In this document: positions 12,401 to 22,995 of the stretch, piece by piece
Layout of the letters: the number at the start of each line of letters is the position of its first letter
Numbering within the stretch: position 1 is the first letter of the stretch
Source: Chrysaora quinquecirrha
Taxonomy: Eukaryota > Cnidaria > Scyphozoa > Semaeostomeae > Pelagiidae
DNA length: 64,000 nucleotides
NCBI GenBank assembly: GCA_014526335.1
Contig: JACTAT010000013.1
Coordinates: forward strand, 1,089,987 to 1,153,986
Direction: 5' to 3'
Position numbers and translations under genes: made by a program
Notes under the pieces: model-generated
The model's database searches: none
What the model was told of the DNA's origin: nothing
The model's input: only the letters and a program-made list of their open reading frames with translations

Positions 12401-15400
12401 TAGTTTTAACGCTTTTAAACAACCTAAAACTTTGATTCACCATATAAGGAAATTTTTCCTAATGTTTCGTCTTGAATAATAAGATTTGGCAAGACCTTTG
12501 TCGCCCTCCTTCGTTGAATTTGCAAAAACAAAAACAAACCCGTCTTGTGATGATGGAAAACAGCTTTCGCCATTCAAATGAACAAATATCAAAATGCAAC
12601 ACGAAAAAAAATTCATCACCTGTTTTGTCAATTTTGTTTTCATTCATTCATTTTCTATCATCAGCTCAATCATTTCACGCGTACTGTCCAACATCTGTTC
12701 CTCTGACATTATTTCTCAATCCTCGTACACGACCCACGGAGGGGGCACTTGATTAGTTGGGGATGCGTACAAGACTAATACGACTTATTTATACCAATTT
12801 TCAGAAAATTAAGACCCATGTAACATGTTTATACCAAAATCATGTACCGTTTTAGGGTGCACATTCCCAGGATAAAAATATATTAGGTGCAAGACATGAG
12901 GCAAGAAAATTATAAGTGCACCTGAAATACATGGCCTGGAGGGCATTTGGGTAATTTCCCGACTTTTGCCGACACGTTTATTTTGTTTCTTTTGATTTGC
13001 AACATCTCTCGCCCGTAGTTACTTTTCGATTGTGGTCTCAGATTTGCCATGGGTATGCAGAGGAGGACACTTAAGGTTCTTTACTCAAAAGAATCTTTTG
13101 AGTACAGTTGAGGCCTTCCCAATTGGAATAAAAAGTGGAATGACATCTCAAATCAGGATTAATAACTTGTGTTTCTTAAAAAAGGCTAAGAGACCTTATT
13201 TAAGCATCAACAATAGTAAAACTGCTCCTTCATAAAAAATAAATTCATCAATGAAAAAAGAGGTCTTCTGGAAATATCCTAAAGCACTTAAAAAAGGCCA
13301 CCCACCTCATCTCATGATAGCTAGCAAACAAGTTTTCAAAAAGCCTTACACACACCCAAATTTCCTTAGACAACTATTTTAGAGAGCAGTAGGGAATTAT
13401 AAATCCCTTTAATTGAACTATATTTTGTGTGTGTGGGAGTTAAAAAGCATGGAAAAGGCATGTTTTTATATTTCATTCACAACTCACTGATGGCTTATAT
13501 TTGCAGGATTGAATAATAGAAACCATGTGAAGGGACAGCTGCAATGTCTTTAAAAGACATCAATATTTCAGAAGATAGTTTTTATCCCAATCAATAAAAT
13601 TCTCATCAAAAATTCATCAAGCAATGGAAAATATTATTTTTTATAAATTGGATTTTTTCTTCAGTGTATGTTATGTTGTTAAATGTTCAATTGAATTGGA
13701 AAATGCAATAAGTACCAAAAAAATTACTAACACAGACCTTCTGTGTACTGTTGAACAAGTTGTTTTTCCAAGGTATAGAAAACCTTATGCATTAACAAAT
13801 TTCATATGCATATAAGCCCTACTTAAAGTAAAGGGGGGGGGGGTGATTTAGAACCTGCGGTCATGGTGCCCTGGAAAGTATTGGTGTCATTTATCCAGCA
13901 GGCTCAAGATGTCAGACGCTCAGTGAGGTCACGATCCCAGGTCCAGCTACAGTAGCATCACAGCCAGGGTCAAGGTCTTGATTACTAATAGTCGACCTAC
14001 TAATGAGATCCTAGCAACTGGCACTAAATACACCTATTCACCTCCAATAGCCCTAAATCTGAAATTGCCTAAAGAGGAGAAAGGGTGCAATTCGGGGTGG
14101 GTAATGTAGGCTGCATTTTAACAAAATAAGACATACAAACATATGTATGCATGATTGTTAAAAGTTTCTTCAAAAGGTTGAAAATCTAGGGGATGTTCTG
14201 ACACTGCTGAGTCAGTTCCGTGGACTTTGGTTACTTACGTCATCGCTACCTGGAGACATTGAATTCAAAGCTGTGACATCAAGCAGAAAAAAGCATTTAC
14301 ACTTACCTGACTCCTTTACGTTCTTGATCAGCCTGTGCCATTCTATTTCTTGTCAGCTCATATGCCTCATCTGTTGCCATAATGGCAATTTTTCTATCAA
14401 GTGTTCCATAAGATTCAAGTCTCTTCTCTTTGATATTTGGCTGATGTATGCAATCCAAAATACCTTGCCTGTCATTTCTTGCAAAACTTGAACAAGTAAA
14501 TTTGAACTTCTTTCCGATGTCCTGACTGGCAGACCCAGGTCGACTGGGAATGTGAAGAGCCTGTAACATAAAAGACAACAGAAATTACAAGTAACAAATA
14601 GGTTACATGCTTATTACTCTGGTTAACGTGCAGAGTTAATTGTTGTAACACAGTTGATGTGCTATAAAATCCCATTGATGCTTGAGGCAATGAGCAAGCC
14701 ACTTCAAGCTATTGAAAATTTCGTGAAAGTCGTCAAGGCTTTAACTGCTTTCTAGTTTGCCATTTTATGTTTAAGTCCAAAAGTAAGAAGGTTCTTTTTG
14801 AAATAAGGCAACATGTTGATACACTGCCCTCTTTGACACCCATTACCAGTCCTTATCATAGCCCTTACAATTTCTCCTATACAATGAATCCCACTGATGA
14901 TTCACAGTCTTGATTCACCCCTCCCTAGCTGAAATTTGCCCCCTCCCCTGGCTACAACCTACCCCATTTCAACCTAGACATTTCAACTAAACTGACAACA
15001 AAAAAGCTTGCAAGATAAGAAAATCTTTGAATTGTTAGAAATTTTATATTATCGCAGACTTTTCTGAATCCCACATTTTCTCTTACTCTGATAAGATTTT
15101 GATAAGAAATTTCGTATCTACATTTATTGTTATTTTCATAACAGTTATATAACTTAACTAACTGTTATATTATGAAAATGCACATCTTAAATATCAAAAC
15201 AGAAAACAGTTCAATTGACCTAGAGAGAAGATGTTTTGCTTTTAATGAAAAATGAAAAGACCTAAACAACTGAACAGTTTGCTTGTCATTAAACATGATG
15301 GATTAAATCTACTAGGTCAAACAATATGACCCAGTTCTGTTCAGTTGTCAATCTGAGCAGAATAGGCTGAACAAAACACTTCATGATCAGACAGGAAGGT

Positions 15401-16951
15401 TTGCTGGTTTCAACAAGGACAGGAAAACCCTTTAAAAAATTTTTGGTGTTTAAAAATTTCAAAATTACAAACATGAAGCAAAATCTGGTTAGGGAACTCA
15501 ACTTTACATTCCTGATATGTTTTTAGAGAAAAGTACTTTAAAAGAATGTTAAAACATCAACTCAAGGAAGCAAAAAATTTAGATTTATATCAAGATTTTG
15601 GCAATGTTTAAGTTGCTACAAGGTTATAATCAGGCAACTACAAATGAGGTTTCTTTTCTGAAAAAGAAACAAAGAGGTGGGAATATCTTGATGCTTTATA
15701 TAAGTTTCTCTGAATTTTATCTGCATATGGACTGGGATCATAGAAATTGTTGAAAAGGAACAATTTTAATAAAAATTTTCCTCTTAAAACTTGCAGTGAA
15801 GAGAGCAGCTGACATTTAATATTGGAAATAAACATCAATTTCAAAGAATTAATTTCCCCATGAAAACTCAGGAACTAACAGAGATGTTTAATGACATGTC
15901 ATTGTTCACATTAAAAGAAGAAAATAAAACAAACAGTATATGGTGGTAGAACAATGAGAAACTCTGAAATGACCATATGGTATTCTTAAATCGTTTTTGG
16001 CAATTGGCCTTTTGGCATATGCATGGACTTGATTTGATCTTTAAGAACATAGACATGCAATAATTTGGTTATCAAACTGATAAAATAAGGAATAACTGCA
16101 TGAAAACAGTTAGAAATACCTAATTCAAGACTGTTGTACGCGGATAAAGTGTTTTTAAATTACTATCGGTAAACTTTTATGCATTTTTTCTCATCAAAGA
16201 GGGCAATTATACTTTTGGACGAGTTTGAGGAAAATCTTCCGGTAGTCTAACCCCAGCTTTATTTCGATGTATATAACCATTACATTGAATAATTCTTTTC
16301 GGAAATTTAGATTAATTGTTAGATTGTAACAAAGAGTTATAGAACAAGTCTGAAGTTCCCTTGAGCAGAGAAAAGCTCAAGGGCAAATAAAAATCGAGTT
16401 AAAAAATTCACGAAAAATAAATTCACTGATCGTAGACTCTGAACTCCGGCTTAGAATGGTGCAAGGAATACTGCAATACAATTAAATAAAGAAAATCGAT
16501 GAAAATAAGGAATTGTATGTGCTGATATTCAATGAGCAACTAAATGCCAAACAAAAGTGTATTCATCGAACTATGAGTGAACACAGACAACCACTTACTG
16601 ACAGATGATAGAGACTCACCCCGCTTTGTCCAAAAAACTGAATTTTTGGCTTTCCCTTGATAGCAGCCTGGAAATAAAACAAAGCTAATAAGAATGATAT
16701 CTCATATCTATGCCAATATTGAAATATCGAAACGTTTTGTAGATTTCTGAGGGAAAACGATAAGACATAAAAGCGAACAAAACTTTTTGATTAGGCCCAA
16801 ATCTCATCTTTTATACCTGGTATTCAACGAATTCTTCGATTGCCTTCAGCGAGGAATCTGTCAGCTTCACAAAATATAATTGTAAATTTGAATCATCTTC
16901 ATCTTTTGTTGATAAATTATAGGTTGAATCTGGCCTTAGACTGTGAGCCAT
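3495..16951 (-). CDS. ELL: ELL-family RNA polymerase II elongation factor (3' end not found)
   Basis: Nuclear elongation factor of the ELL/ELL2 family, which suppresses pausing by RNA polymerase II and works in super/little elongation complexes. Exons in order: 16951-16817 (ATG; VKLTDSSLKAIEEF), 16667-16620, 14560-14307 (IDCIHQP-like block, MATDEAYELTRNRMAQA), 10640-10606 (35 nt, tentative), 9431-9278, 8509-8433 (YKDRIIHVLALRPLKKPEIL, the ELL winged-helix start), 5773-5724 (WPYYTESER), 5107-5035, 4936-4662 (low complexity, KKPRVAKP), 4038-3868 (occludin/ELL domain, QRCKYKQDFQAEYGEYREL), 3539-3495 (KIQDEIYRLYDEHQK). All splice phases agree except two places: one exon between 8433 and 5773 was not found, and exon 4038-3868 needs one extra A near 3894-3897. 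The final ELL motif (CEYLHNKL-like) is missing, so the gene probably continues past the left edge. Start chosen because the first exon matches the family N-terminus. Confidence 0.9.
4281..4517. repeat. MITE family A, copy 2 (ELL intron)
   Basis: Begins GCCCTGGCCAAACATTGTTTG after TAA and ends with TTTTAACCAAGGCCTTA. Internal AACATTGTTTG and CAATGTTTGATC modules match copy 1. It lies in the intron between the occludin-domain exon and the low-complexity ELL exon. Confidence 0.65.
5440..5580 (+). repeat. Degenerate SINE S copy
   Basis: Shares the series 'GGTCnAGGTCT...ATCAACTCCTnAGATCCTGGCAACTGG...TAAATACAtCATTTCA' with the copies at 13900-14048 and 28195-28345. It is diverged and lies in an ELL intron. 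Confidence 0.4.
5976..6152. repeat. MITE family B, copy 1
   Basis: Inverted ends ACACACTTTTTTCTTAT and TTATAAAAAAAAGTGTGT bracket about 180 bases. The same end structure (ACACTC or ACACG, a T-run, then ATAAGAA) is seen at seven other places in the window. It is non-coding and lies in an ELL intron. Confidence 0.6.
6360..6747. repeat. MITE family B, copy 2
   Basis: Inverted ends ACACTCATTTTTTTTTATAA and CTTATAAAAAAAAAAAGAGTGT enclose about 390 bases. The interior is rich in AAGAAACTnnnAGTACTGA words running toward both ends, so the element is itself imperfectly palindromic. No coding capacity. Confidence 0.65.
6750..8430. other. ELL intron with one unlocated exon
   Basis: By phase and family comparison one ELL exon of roughly 80-120 bases should lie between 5774 and 8432, encoding the middle of the winged-helix region. 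I read this stretch on the minus strand and found no convincing exon. No repeat was recognised apart from AT-rich sequence. Confidence 0.35.
8828..9098. repeat. MITE family A, copy 3 (ELL intron)
   Basis: TAAGGCTTGGTC at the left and GCCAGGGTCTAAG at the right, with GATCGAACATTG, TTTGACAAGCAATG and CCGTTTGGCCACGTCAC modules inside, as in the other family A copies. Confidence 0.65.
9540..10005. repeat. Degenerate tandem repeat with CCGGCACGG modules (ELL intron)
   Basis: Three diverged units of about 120-135 bases run from about 9555, 9690 and 9811. Each has GCCACAAACnTCnCnTCCGGCACG, then AGCACnATGnC, then a TTAGTGAGC-like stretch. It is clearly GC-richer than its surroundings, which suggests an inserted element. 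No open frame of interest. Confidence 0.5.
10207..10484. repeat. MITE family C, copy 1 (ELL intron)
   Basis: Left end GCTGTGGCTAAACTAGGAGA and right end TCTCCTAGCTTAGCCAGGC are inverted repeats. CGCGCGACA-type words lie near both ends. The right edge carries TTA. Two other copies are at 47791 and 55628. Confidence 0.65.
10989..11284. repeat. MITE family A, copy 4 (ELL intron)
   Basis: Starts GACCCTAGCCAAACAAAC and ends CCATTGGTCAGGGCCTAAC, with the usual CAAGCAATGTTT and GGCCACGT modules inside. Confidence 0.65.
11290..14300. other. Long ELL intron, mostly unremarkable
   Basis: This 3 kb holds a G-run near 13835-13842, a SINE S copy (13900-14048) and AT-rich single-copy-looking DNA. Open frames near 12.4-12.8 kb and 13.0-13.8 kb lack recognisable domains and consistent splice sites. 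I see no gene here. Confidence 0.4.
13900..14048 (+). repeat. SINE S copy
   Basis: Carries AGACGCTCAGTGAGGTCACG, GGGTCAAGGTCT and ATCCTAGCAACTGGCACTAA in the same order as the copy at 28195-28345. The 3' end of the unit is followed by CACCTATTCACCT, like CACCATTTCACCT in the other copy. Confidence 0.55.
14570..16615. other. ELL intron without recognised content
   Basis: The intron between the 48-nt second exon and the 254-nt third exon is AT-rich. I see no repeat ends, tandem array or coding segment in it. Confidence 0.4.
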
Positions 16952-17885
16952 TTTCCCTGGCTTTTATTGCGTTTCCACACCGTTCATTTTGCTGTAAATT
17001 AATTCGAAACAACATGAGAGACGATATGCCATTAGTTCCTTTTCATTCTTCAGAATTTGATTGGTTAATTTTTCATGTGCTTTCATCTGATTGGTTAAAA
17101 TTTGGTTGTTTTGGCTTCCGGTTTCGGTGAAGCAGCAACAGCAACCAAATTTGGCTCTTGTTTTTTGCTTTCGTTGTTTACTCAGTTGTTCCCCTTTTTT
17201 CTATGACGACATTTATTATTTTTATGACGTAGGTGGATTTTCTGATGACATTTTAATACGCTCCCTCAATTTTCATTGCTGAAAACGCCCTGATCACACA
17301 CAGTTTTTGAGAACCAGGAAATCTGCTCGAAGCTCAATGTTCAAACTTCTTTCTCATAAATACAATTTTTAGTCTCGAAATATTCATAAATCACCTTTCG
17401 TATGTTTCCCATTTTTTAAATTATATTTTCTATTTTCTCAAAGTAATGAAGGGTAAACAATAGAGAAGAATATACGACAAAATAGCTTGTATTGGCTCGC
17501 TTGCATTAGCAAATATATTGCAAACTCTATAACATTTCAACAATATTTAATAACGATTTCAATATAACATATTATCCTTGTAAAAACAGCAGACTAAAAC
17601 ATTAACATTGCAAAAACATTAACATTCTTGATCAAATAAACAGTAATAAATTTGAAATGAAATTATAAAATCACTCAGACAGTATTTAATCAGCTTATTA
17701 GGGTTAAAACTCGTTGTGCATAAAATAACCTTCATTCAGTCGCATACGGTAATGTTAACTTGTAGAATTGGCAAATAGAAAAAGAATCTACCGATCTAGA
17801 TTCACAACCCCTTCTTTACCTCTTTAATTATTTTGTAAATTACGACAATGGACCTAATTTTTATAATACTAAGTTTTATATTTCA
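16952..17885. other. Intergenic region upstream of ELL
   Basis: About 930 bases separate the ELL start codon from the stop codon of the next minus-strand gene. It must hold the ELL 5' UTR and promoter and the 3' UTR of the coiled-coil gene. I could not identify a TATA box or other defined core element. Confidence 0.4.
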
Positions 17886-18288
17886 TTAACTACATTGTTT
17901 TGATACTTTTTTCTTAATTTTTCGAAGTTCTTCTTTTAAGCTACGGTTTTCATCGTCTAGGATAGAAATCTGTTCTGACAATTGAAGTATTAACTCTTGC
18001 TTTCGATCTTGTTGCTTTTCTGGAATAAAACCCTCATTTGAATGTTCATTATTAACTGTTCCTCTGCTTCCCTTACTGCTTTCTTCTATTTTTATTGACG
18101 AGAGTTTAGCTGAAACAATTAGAGAAATAATCACTGTTAAAAATGATTCTTTGTTTTAAAAATACTGATATAAACAGACTAAATAATTAAGTTATACACT
18201 GACTCACTAACTGAAAAAATAAATAAATAATTTACTAACTAACTAACTAAGTTACTAACTAACCAATTACCTAACTAACTAACTAACC

Positions 18289-18323
<35 letters not shown>

Positions 18324-21300
18324 CAACTATATGATTGACTGACAAACTAATTAACTAAGTAACAAAACTAACTAACCAACTATCTTACTTACCTGATAAC
18401 AAAATAATCAATTACCAAACTAACTAATAACTTACTTACTAATAAACTTAATGACTGACTAATTTCCAAACTCGCCTAACTTACTAACTAGCTAACAATA
18501 TATTGACTAGCAACTAACTAACCTAACTGGATTTCTTAACTACCTAGCCAACTAACTAACTTAACTAACTTGTATAAGATTAACTGACAAACTAACTAAC
18601 TAAATAACAAAACTAACTAACCAACTAACTTACTTACTTGATAACAAAATAATCAATTACCAAACTAACTAATAACTTACTTACTAATTTCTAAACTCGC
18701 CTAACTTACTAACTAGCTAACAATGTATTGACTAGCAAACTAACCTACTGGATTTCTTACTACCTAGCCAACTAACTAACTAACTAACTTGTTAGTTGAC
18801 TGACTAACTAACCAACTAACTAACTAACTAACTAACTAAGTAAGTAAGTAAGTAACTAACTAACTAACCAACTAACTAACTAACTTACTAACTAACTAAC
18901 TAACTAACTATTTAACTAACTTACTAACTAACTAACTGACTGACTTACTTACTAACTAACTAATTAACTGACTATTTAACTAACCAACATACATTGTTAC
19001 ACATATCAATTGTGTTTACCTGTTACAGTCGCCAGTTCTTCAACGAGTCTTGAATTTTCTTGTTTGATTTCGAATATTTTTAATGCACAGTCTTGTTTTA
19101 CTTTCGATATGTGCTCCTTTGCTTTCTGTACTCGTTTTTCTGCAACAGAATTCTAAGAAAGAAAAGAAACAAAAGCATGACTTAATCATCTGAGAAGAAA
19201 ACAACTGATCGAATAGATTTCTATGAAATGTAAGGAGATCGATGTCCAAATAAGGACAATCTAGGTCAAATCCACTTATGGCCAACCAGATAAAAAAAGT
19301 TCAGCGATAATACTTGATATTTTTTGTTAAGAAAAGTTTTATAAGAGCACGAGCCTCGATTTTGCCCAGGTTTTAAGAACAAAATAAGAACAAGCTGAGA
19401 CTGGCCTTTTAAAGCTTAATATGAAATTAGGATAGTCAAACCGAATCTTAAAAGCAAGCATACCATGAAATAGACAAGCATGCTACATTTGTACACAAAC
19501 CGTATCACTCCAAACCTTCACTGAAAAATATTACTGTCTAAGTAACCGAGGAATTAAGTACAGATCAAGAACATTTCAGGCTCAAAAGAGACAAAAACTT
19601 AAGAACAGCCAGCCTCAATCGAAATTTCCTGGTTGTTATAAAAAAGAAGAATGTAGGCATGATATAAGACGAATTTACCAAAGTCAACGCTTTTGAAGAG
19701 TAAAGGGTGAAGATAAGAGCCATGGATTCATTACTATTATTGCTGATGATTGCGTTATGTTTACCTGCTAAACCCCACTAAGAGAAGGGCTTTGGGATTT
19801 CACGGGTTGCGGGTTTGGCCGATTTCGGCCTCGATTTTCAGGTTATTCCAATTAAATCGTGCGGGTTTTCTGAAGATCAAGCATATTTAACGGGCAACGG
19901 GTTTTGCCATTTTTCTAGCCATAAAAAGGATATTGTAATAAAATGTGCGGGTTTTCGGGTTTTCAACATGACAAAGGATTTCAATGTATAAACTTCTAAA
20001 AATAATTGTCGAAACCAAGGTCATCCGGGTTTTCGGGTTTGTCCCAATTTTCTTCCGGGTTTTCGGGTTTTGATACCCCCCAAAGCCCCCCTCCACAAAG
20101 AGAATTATCTTTGAAACCAGTCATTGTTTTCATTTCTATATGCATGTGGTAGGATTAAGATTAACTCCTTACTTATGCATCTTTGGAAAATCTCTCAGAC
20201 GAAAAAAGATCGATAGATTTTCTTTAGAAAACAGATCTATAACTCTAAAACTAGTTCTTACCTAGGCCTTAGATATAACGATGGATGGAAATTTGTATTG
20301 CGAGAAATGGAAAAGACAGGCAGGGGAAGACAAGAGTTGCTGATAGTGTCGTAGCATAGATTAATGGAATATTTTTTACCGTTTTCTGAATTTGGGACTT
20401 CATTTTGTCTAATTCGTTCTCCAAGTCGATAGTATGCTGAAAAAGAAAAATATAAACAATGATAGAAAAGTCATAGAATAGATTAACATTATAATAGGAT
20501 GAATCTTGAATAGGATTCGAAATATTTGCTTTATGCAGACCACAATAGATGGGATTCGTACATGGCCTGCATGACTAGAGAGCCAAACAACGTTGTTTAT
20601 ACTGACCTATAGAACTCAATGAAACGACTTAACAACCTATTCAAATAAGTAGCCATTTGTGACAAAAATATCATCTTTCTGCTGTATGCAAACATGACCT
20701 CACTAGAGACACAGACATTTAAGTTTAAAGACATACCTGTCTCTTTGCCAGGATCGATCTTTGATATCTAACTTCTTCATCCTGAAGTCGTTCTTGTTTC
20801 GTCTGGTCAATTATTGCATGTAATTTCGCAATTGTCTCGTCTCTTTGTGTGATCTAAGGTTTAAGCAAATTAATAAAGATGTAATGCACATTTACATAAA
20901 AATAAAAAACCAAGATGCTGTTGTGCTAGACTACTTCTACGCAGGAACGGATGACAAATCTGAGTGGATCCCTTCCTGGAAAAAGGTCATGATAGGCTTT
21001 TTGTTTCCACAGGTACCCATGGATGATCTGTTCCTTTTTTGGAACAGCATGATATCTTTTGGGTTCGCTAGAAAAGTGGATCCATTTTGATCTGTTCCCA
21101 ATACGTTTCAGTGTAAACGCAATGAAACCAGTTTAAGCGAAATTGTTTAGTGTTAGTCTTGGATTGATGAGTGATAACTTGGACTCTTGTTACAGTTTAC
21201 AGTCAATATTATAATCAGGGATACACATTTTTTGTTATAAGAAACCTGGCTCAGAACCTAGTTCTAAAAGTTTCTTAATTTTTGGCCCAATTTTAGTTCT

Positions 21301-22518
21301 AAAAGTTTCTTGACAGTTTCTTAATTTAATGGAAAAAATCGCAGTAAAAACGATAAAAAAACGTGAACATAGCAAGCAAATTATTAATATTATTGTATTG
21401 CAAAGAAGTGGCCATGCTGGGTGAGATCCGGTGCTTGAGAATTGATTACTACGTCCACAAATGTGAAATCAGTATGTTGGAAAACTGACACAAAGATTTC
21501 TTAAGTTTCTTAACTCCTTCCTCCTAGTGCTAAAAATTTCTTAACTTTTGGGGTGTCGAGTTCTAGGTTTCTTATAAACCGGTTTCTTATAAAAAAAAAC
21601 ATGTACTACAGATTTTGACAGTGTTCTTACCTTTTCTAAGCTATCCTTTAACTTTTCCTCTAAGGCTTTGATTTCTGTTTTTGCTTTTCATATTTTTCAA
21701 GAAAATCAAATTTCATTTTTTCAGTTGTTCCAGGGTCCTAGAAGAAAAGCACATTTGAAAAATTTCTTCACCAGCTAAAACATGCACAATGCACACTGTG
21801 GCATCACTGAAGAGGGTAGCAACAGGCTTTTCAAAGGTGTGTCCCAAGTTCTTCTCTTTAAAGTGGGTGTGTCCCATAACATTCCTGTAAAAGTGCAGTG
21901 GCACAGTAGAGGAGGGGCAAACACTGGAGGGCAAACGGTTGTAGGTAAAGAAAATAAGGGTGTGATTATAGGACCAAATAAAAGCCAGTTTTATACCTAC
22001 TAAAACATGTTTACAATAGATTTACTAGGTAATTTCTTTGAAATATACACAAAACCTGTACCATCAAATATGGAGGGGATATTGCTATGGCCCCATGCTA
22101 TGGCCCTTCCTCTTGCTTTGCTTGTCTTAACGTCCATGAGCCATCTAGACACTTACCTTAGTTTTAATTGCACCCAAAGGCTCAGTTACAGGAAGGTTTC
22201 CAACAAGCTTTCCAAACCTAGGAATTTAAAGAAAAGACGGGTTTTAACTCTGCAGCTCAAAAAACTGCAAGAATGTATACAGAGAGAAAATTATTTTCAT
22301 AAAAGGGTTTCTTGATTCGTTTAAATAGTTGAGAAAACAAAAGCAACATCTTACTTGTCAAAGTTTTGCTGAGCAGTGGCAGTGCTTGAGGAAAGTCTTC
22401 TCACATCCACGTCAAATGCCTTTAGACTTTCAGATGGCAATGATGGGATGCAGATACTTGTAACATCGCTGCTTGAAGAACGTCGAAACCTATCTCTAAA
22501 TTTCTGCATTACAGCCAT
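17886..22518 (-). CDS. Coiled-coil protein of unknown function, 287 aa
   Basis: I do not recognise the family. Seven exons join cleanly: 22518-22355 (ATG, MAVMQKFRDRFRRSS), 22217-22157 (FGKLVGNLPVTEPLG), 21737-21631, 20853-20737 (ITQRDETIAKLHAIIDQ), 20436-20380, 19152-19020 (EKRVQKAKEHISKVK), 18109-17886 (ends KVSKQCS, stop TAA). A basic, serine-rich N-terminus of about 55 residues and a short linker are followed by roughly 200 residues of charged heptad-like sequence, so a long parallel coiled coil is expected. There is no signal peptide, membrane segment or catalytic motif. Exon 21737-21631 is 107 bases, but phases 0/0 need 108. The reading frame changes at the A-run near 21685-21688, where one more A restores it (EKYEKAKTEIKALEEKL). 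A structural, cytoskeletal or centrosomal role would be a guess. Confidence 0.8.
18195..18990 (+). repeat. AACT-type tetranucleotide array
   Basis: About 800 bases of imperfect AACTAACT/ACTT/AACCAACT repeats fill most of the intron between the last two exons of the coiled-coil gene. Two roughly 240-base sub-blocks (about 18340-18530 and 18585-18770) share the same irregularities, including CTTACTTGATAACAAAATAATCAATTACC, so the array also grew by segmental duplication. Confidence 0.85.
19319..19655. repeat. MITE family B, copy 4
   Basis: AAGTTTTATAAGAGCACGAG at the left and CAGCCAGCCTCAATCGAAAT followed by GGTTGTTATAAAAAAG at the right match the copy at 32953-33315. Lies in an intron of the coiled-coil gene. 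Confidence 0.55.
19790..20090. repeat. CGGGTTTT-rich repeat
   Basis: The words GCGGGTTTTC and CCGGGTTTTCGGGTTT recur about seven times between 19810 and 20070, separated by unrelated AT-rich stretches. Intronic, non-coding, element type unknown. Confidence 0.5.
21222..21604. repeat. MITE family B, copy 3
   Basis: ATACACATTTTTTGTTATAA at the left and TTCTTATAAAAAAAAACATG at the right are inverted. The interior has repeated AAAAGTTTCTTAA words pointing both ways, as in copy 2. Intronic. Confidence 0.55.
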
Positions 22519-22995
22519 TCTCAAGCTTCATTCACTGCTACACTACAGGCCGTTTTAGGCCTTCCACTTCCAGTTCCAAACTTAATTTTATTAGGCCACA
22601 ACTACTTATCACTCTTTTACTTTCTTGTCGAGCAATAACGCGCTATATTTCATCAAAACAACAAATTTATAATTCCAAGATACTATCAGTACCTTATCAT
22701 TTGAATTACGCTTCTAAATGAGCATCGAAAAGATTTTTCTAGGAAAACCTGTTGCATGCAGCCGACATATTGGCGTCTGTTTCTGTCAAAACAACAACAA
22801 CATTAAACGTTGCTATGAGATACAGGTTATTCACGTGAGCAAAAAATCAGCTGATCTCTGGAACAGGTCGAAATTAGAATTGCTCCAGGCAACACTACGG
22901 ACCAGAAAATGCGAAATCTGGGAAAGTCAAAAAGTATCGAATGATTTTGCTTGATTAAAAGATATTTCCAAACCATAGAAAGTTTGAATTTAACT
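22519..22995. other. Short intergenic region between the coiled-coil and PhyH genes
   Basis: Only 477 bases separate the start codon of the coiled-coil gene from the stop codon of PhyH, both on the minus strand. It must include the PhyH 3' end and the promoter of the coiled-coil gene. AATAAA overlaps the PhyH stop codon (minus strand, 22995-23000) and could serve in polyadenylation. Confidence 0.45.

Noticed and set aside
20845..21090. Plus-strand 81-residue frame
   Set aside because: It overlaps a minus-strand exon end and an intron, lacks domains and contains a small palindrome; no splice partner.
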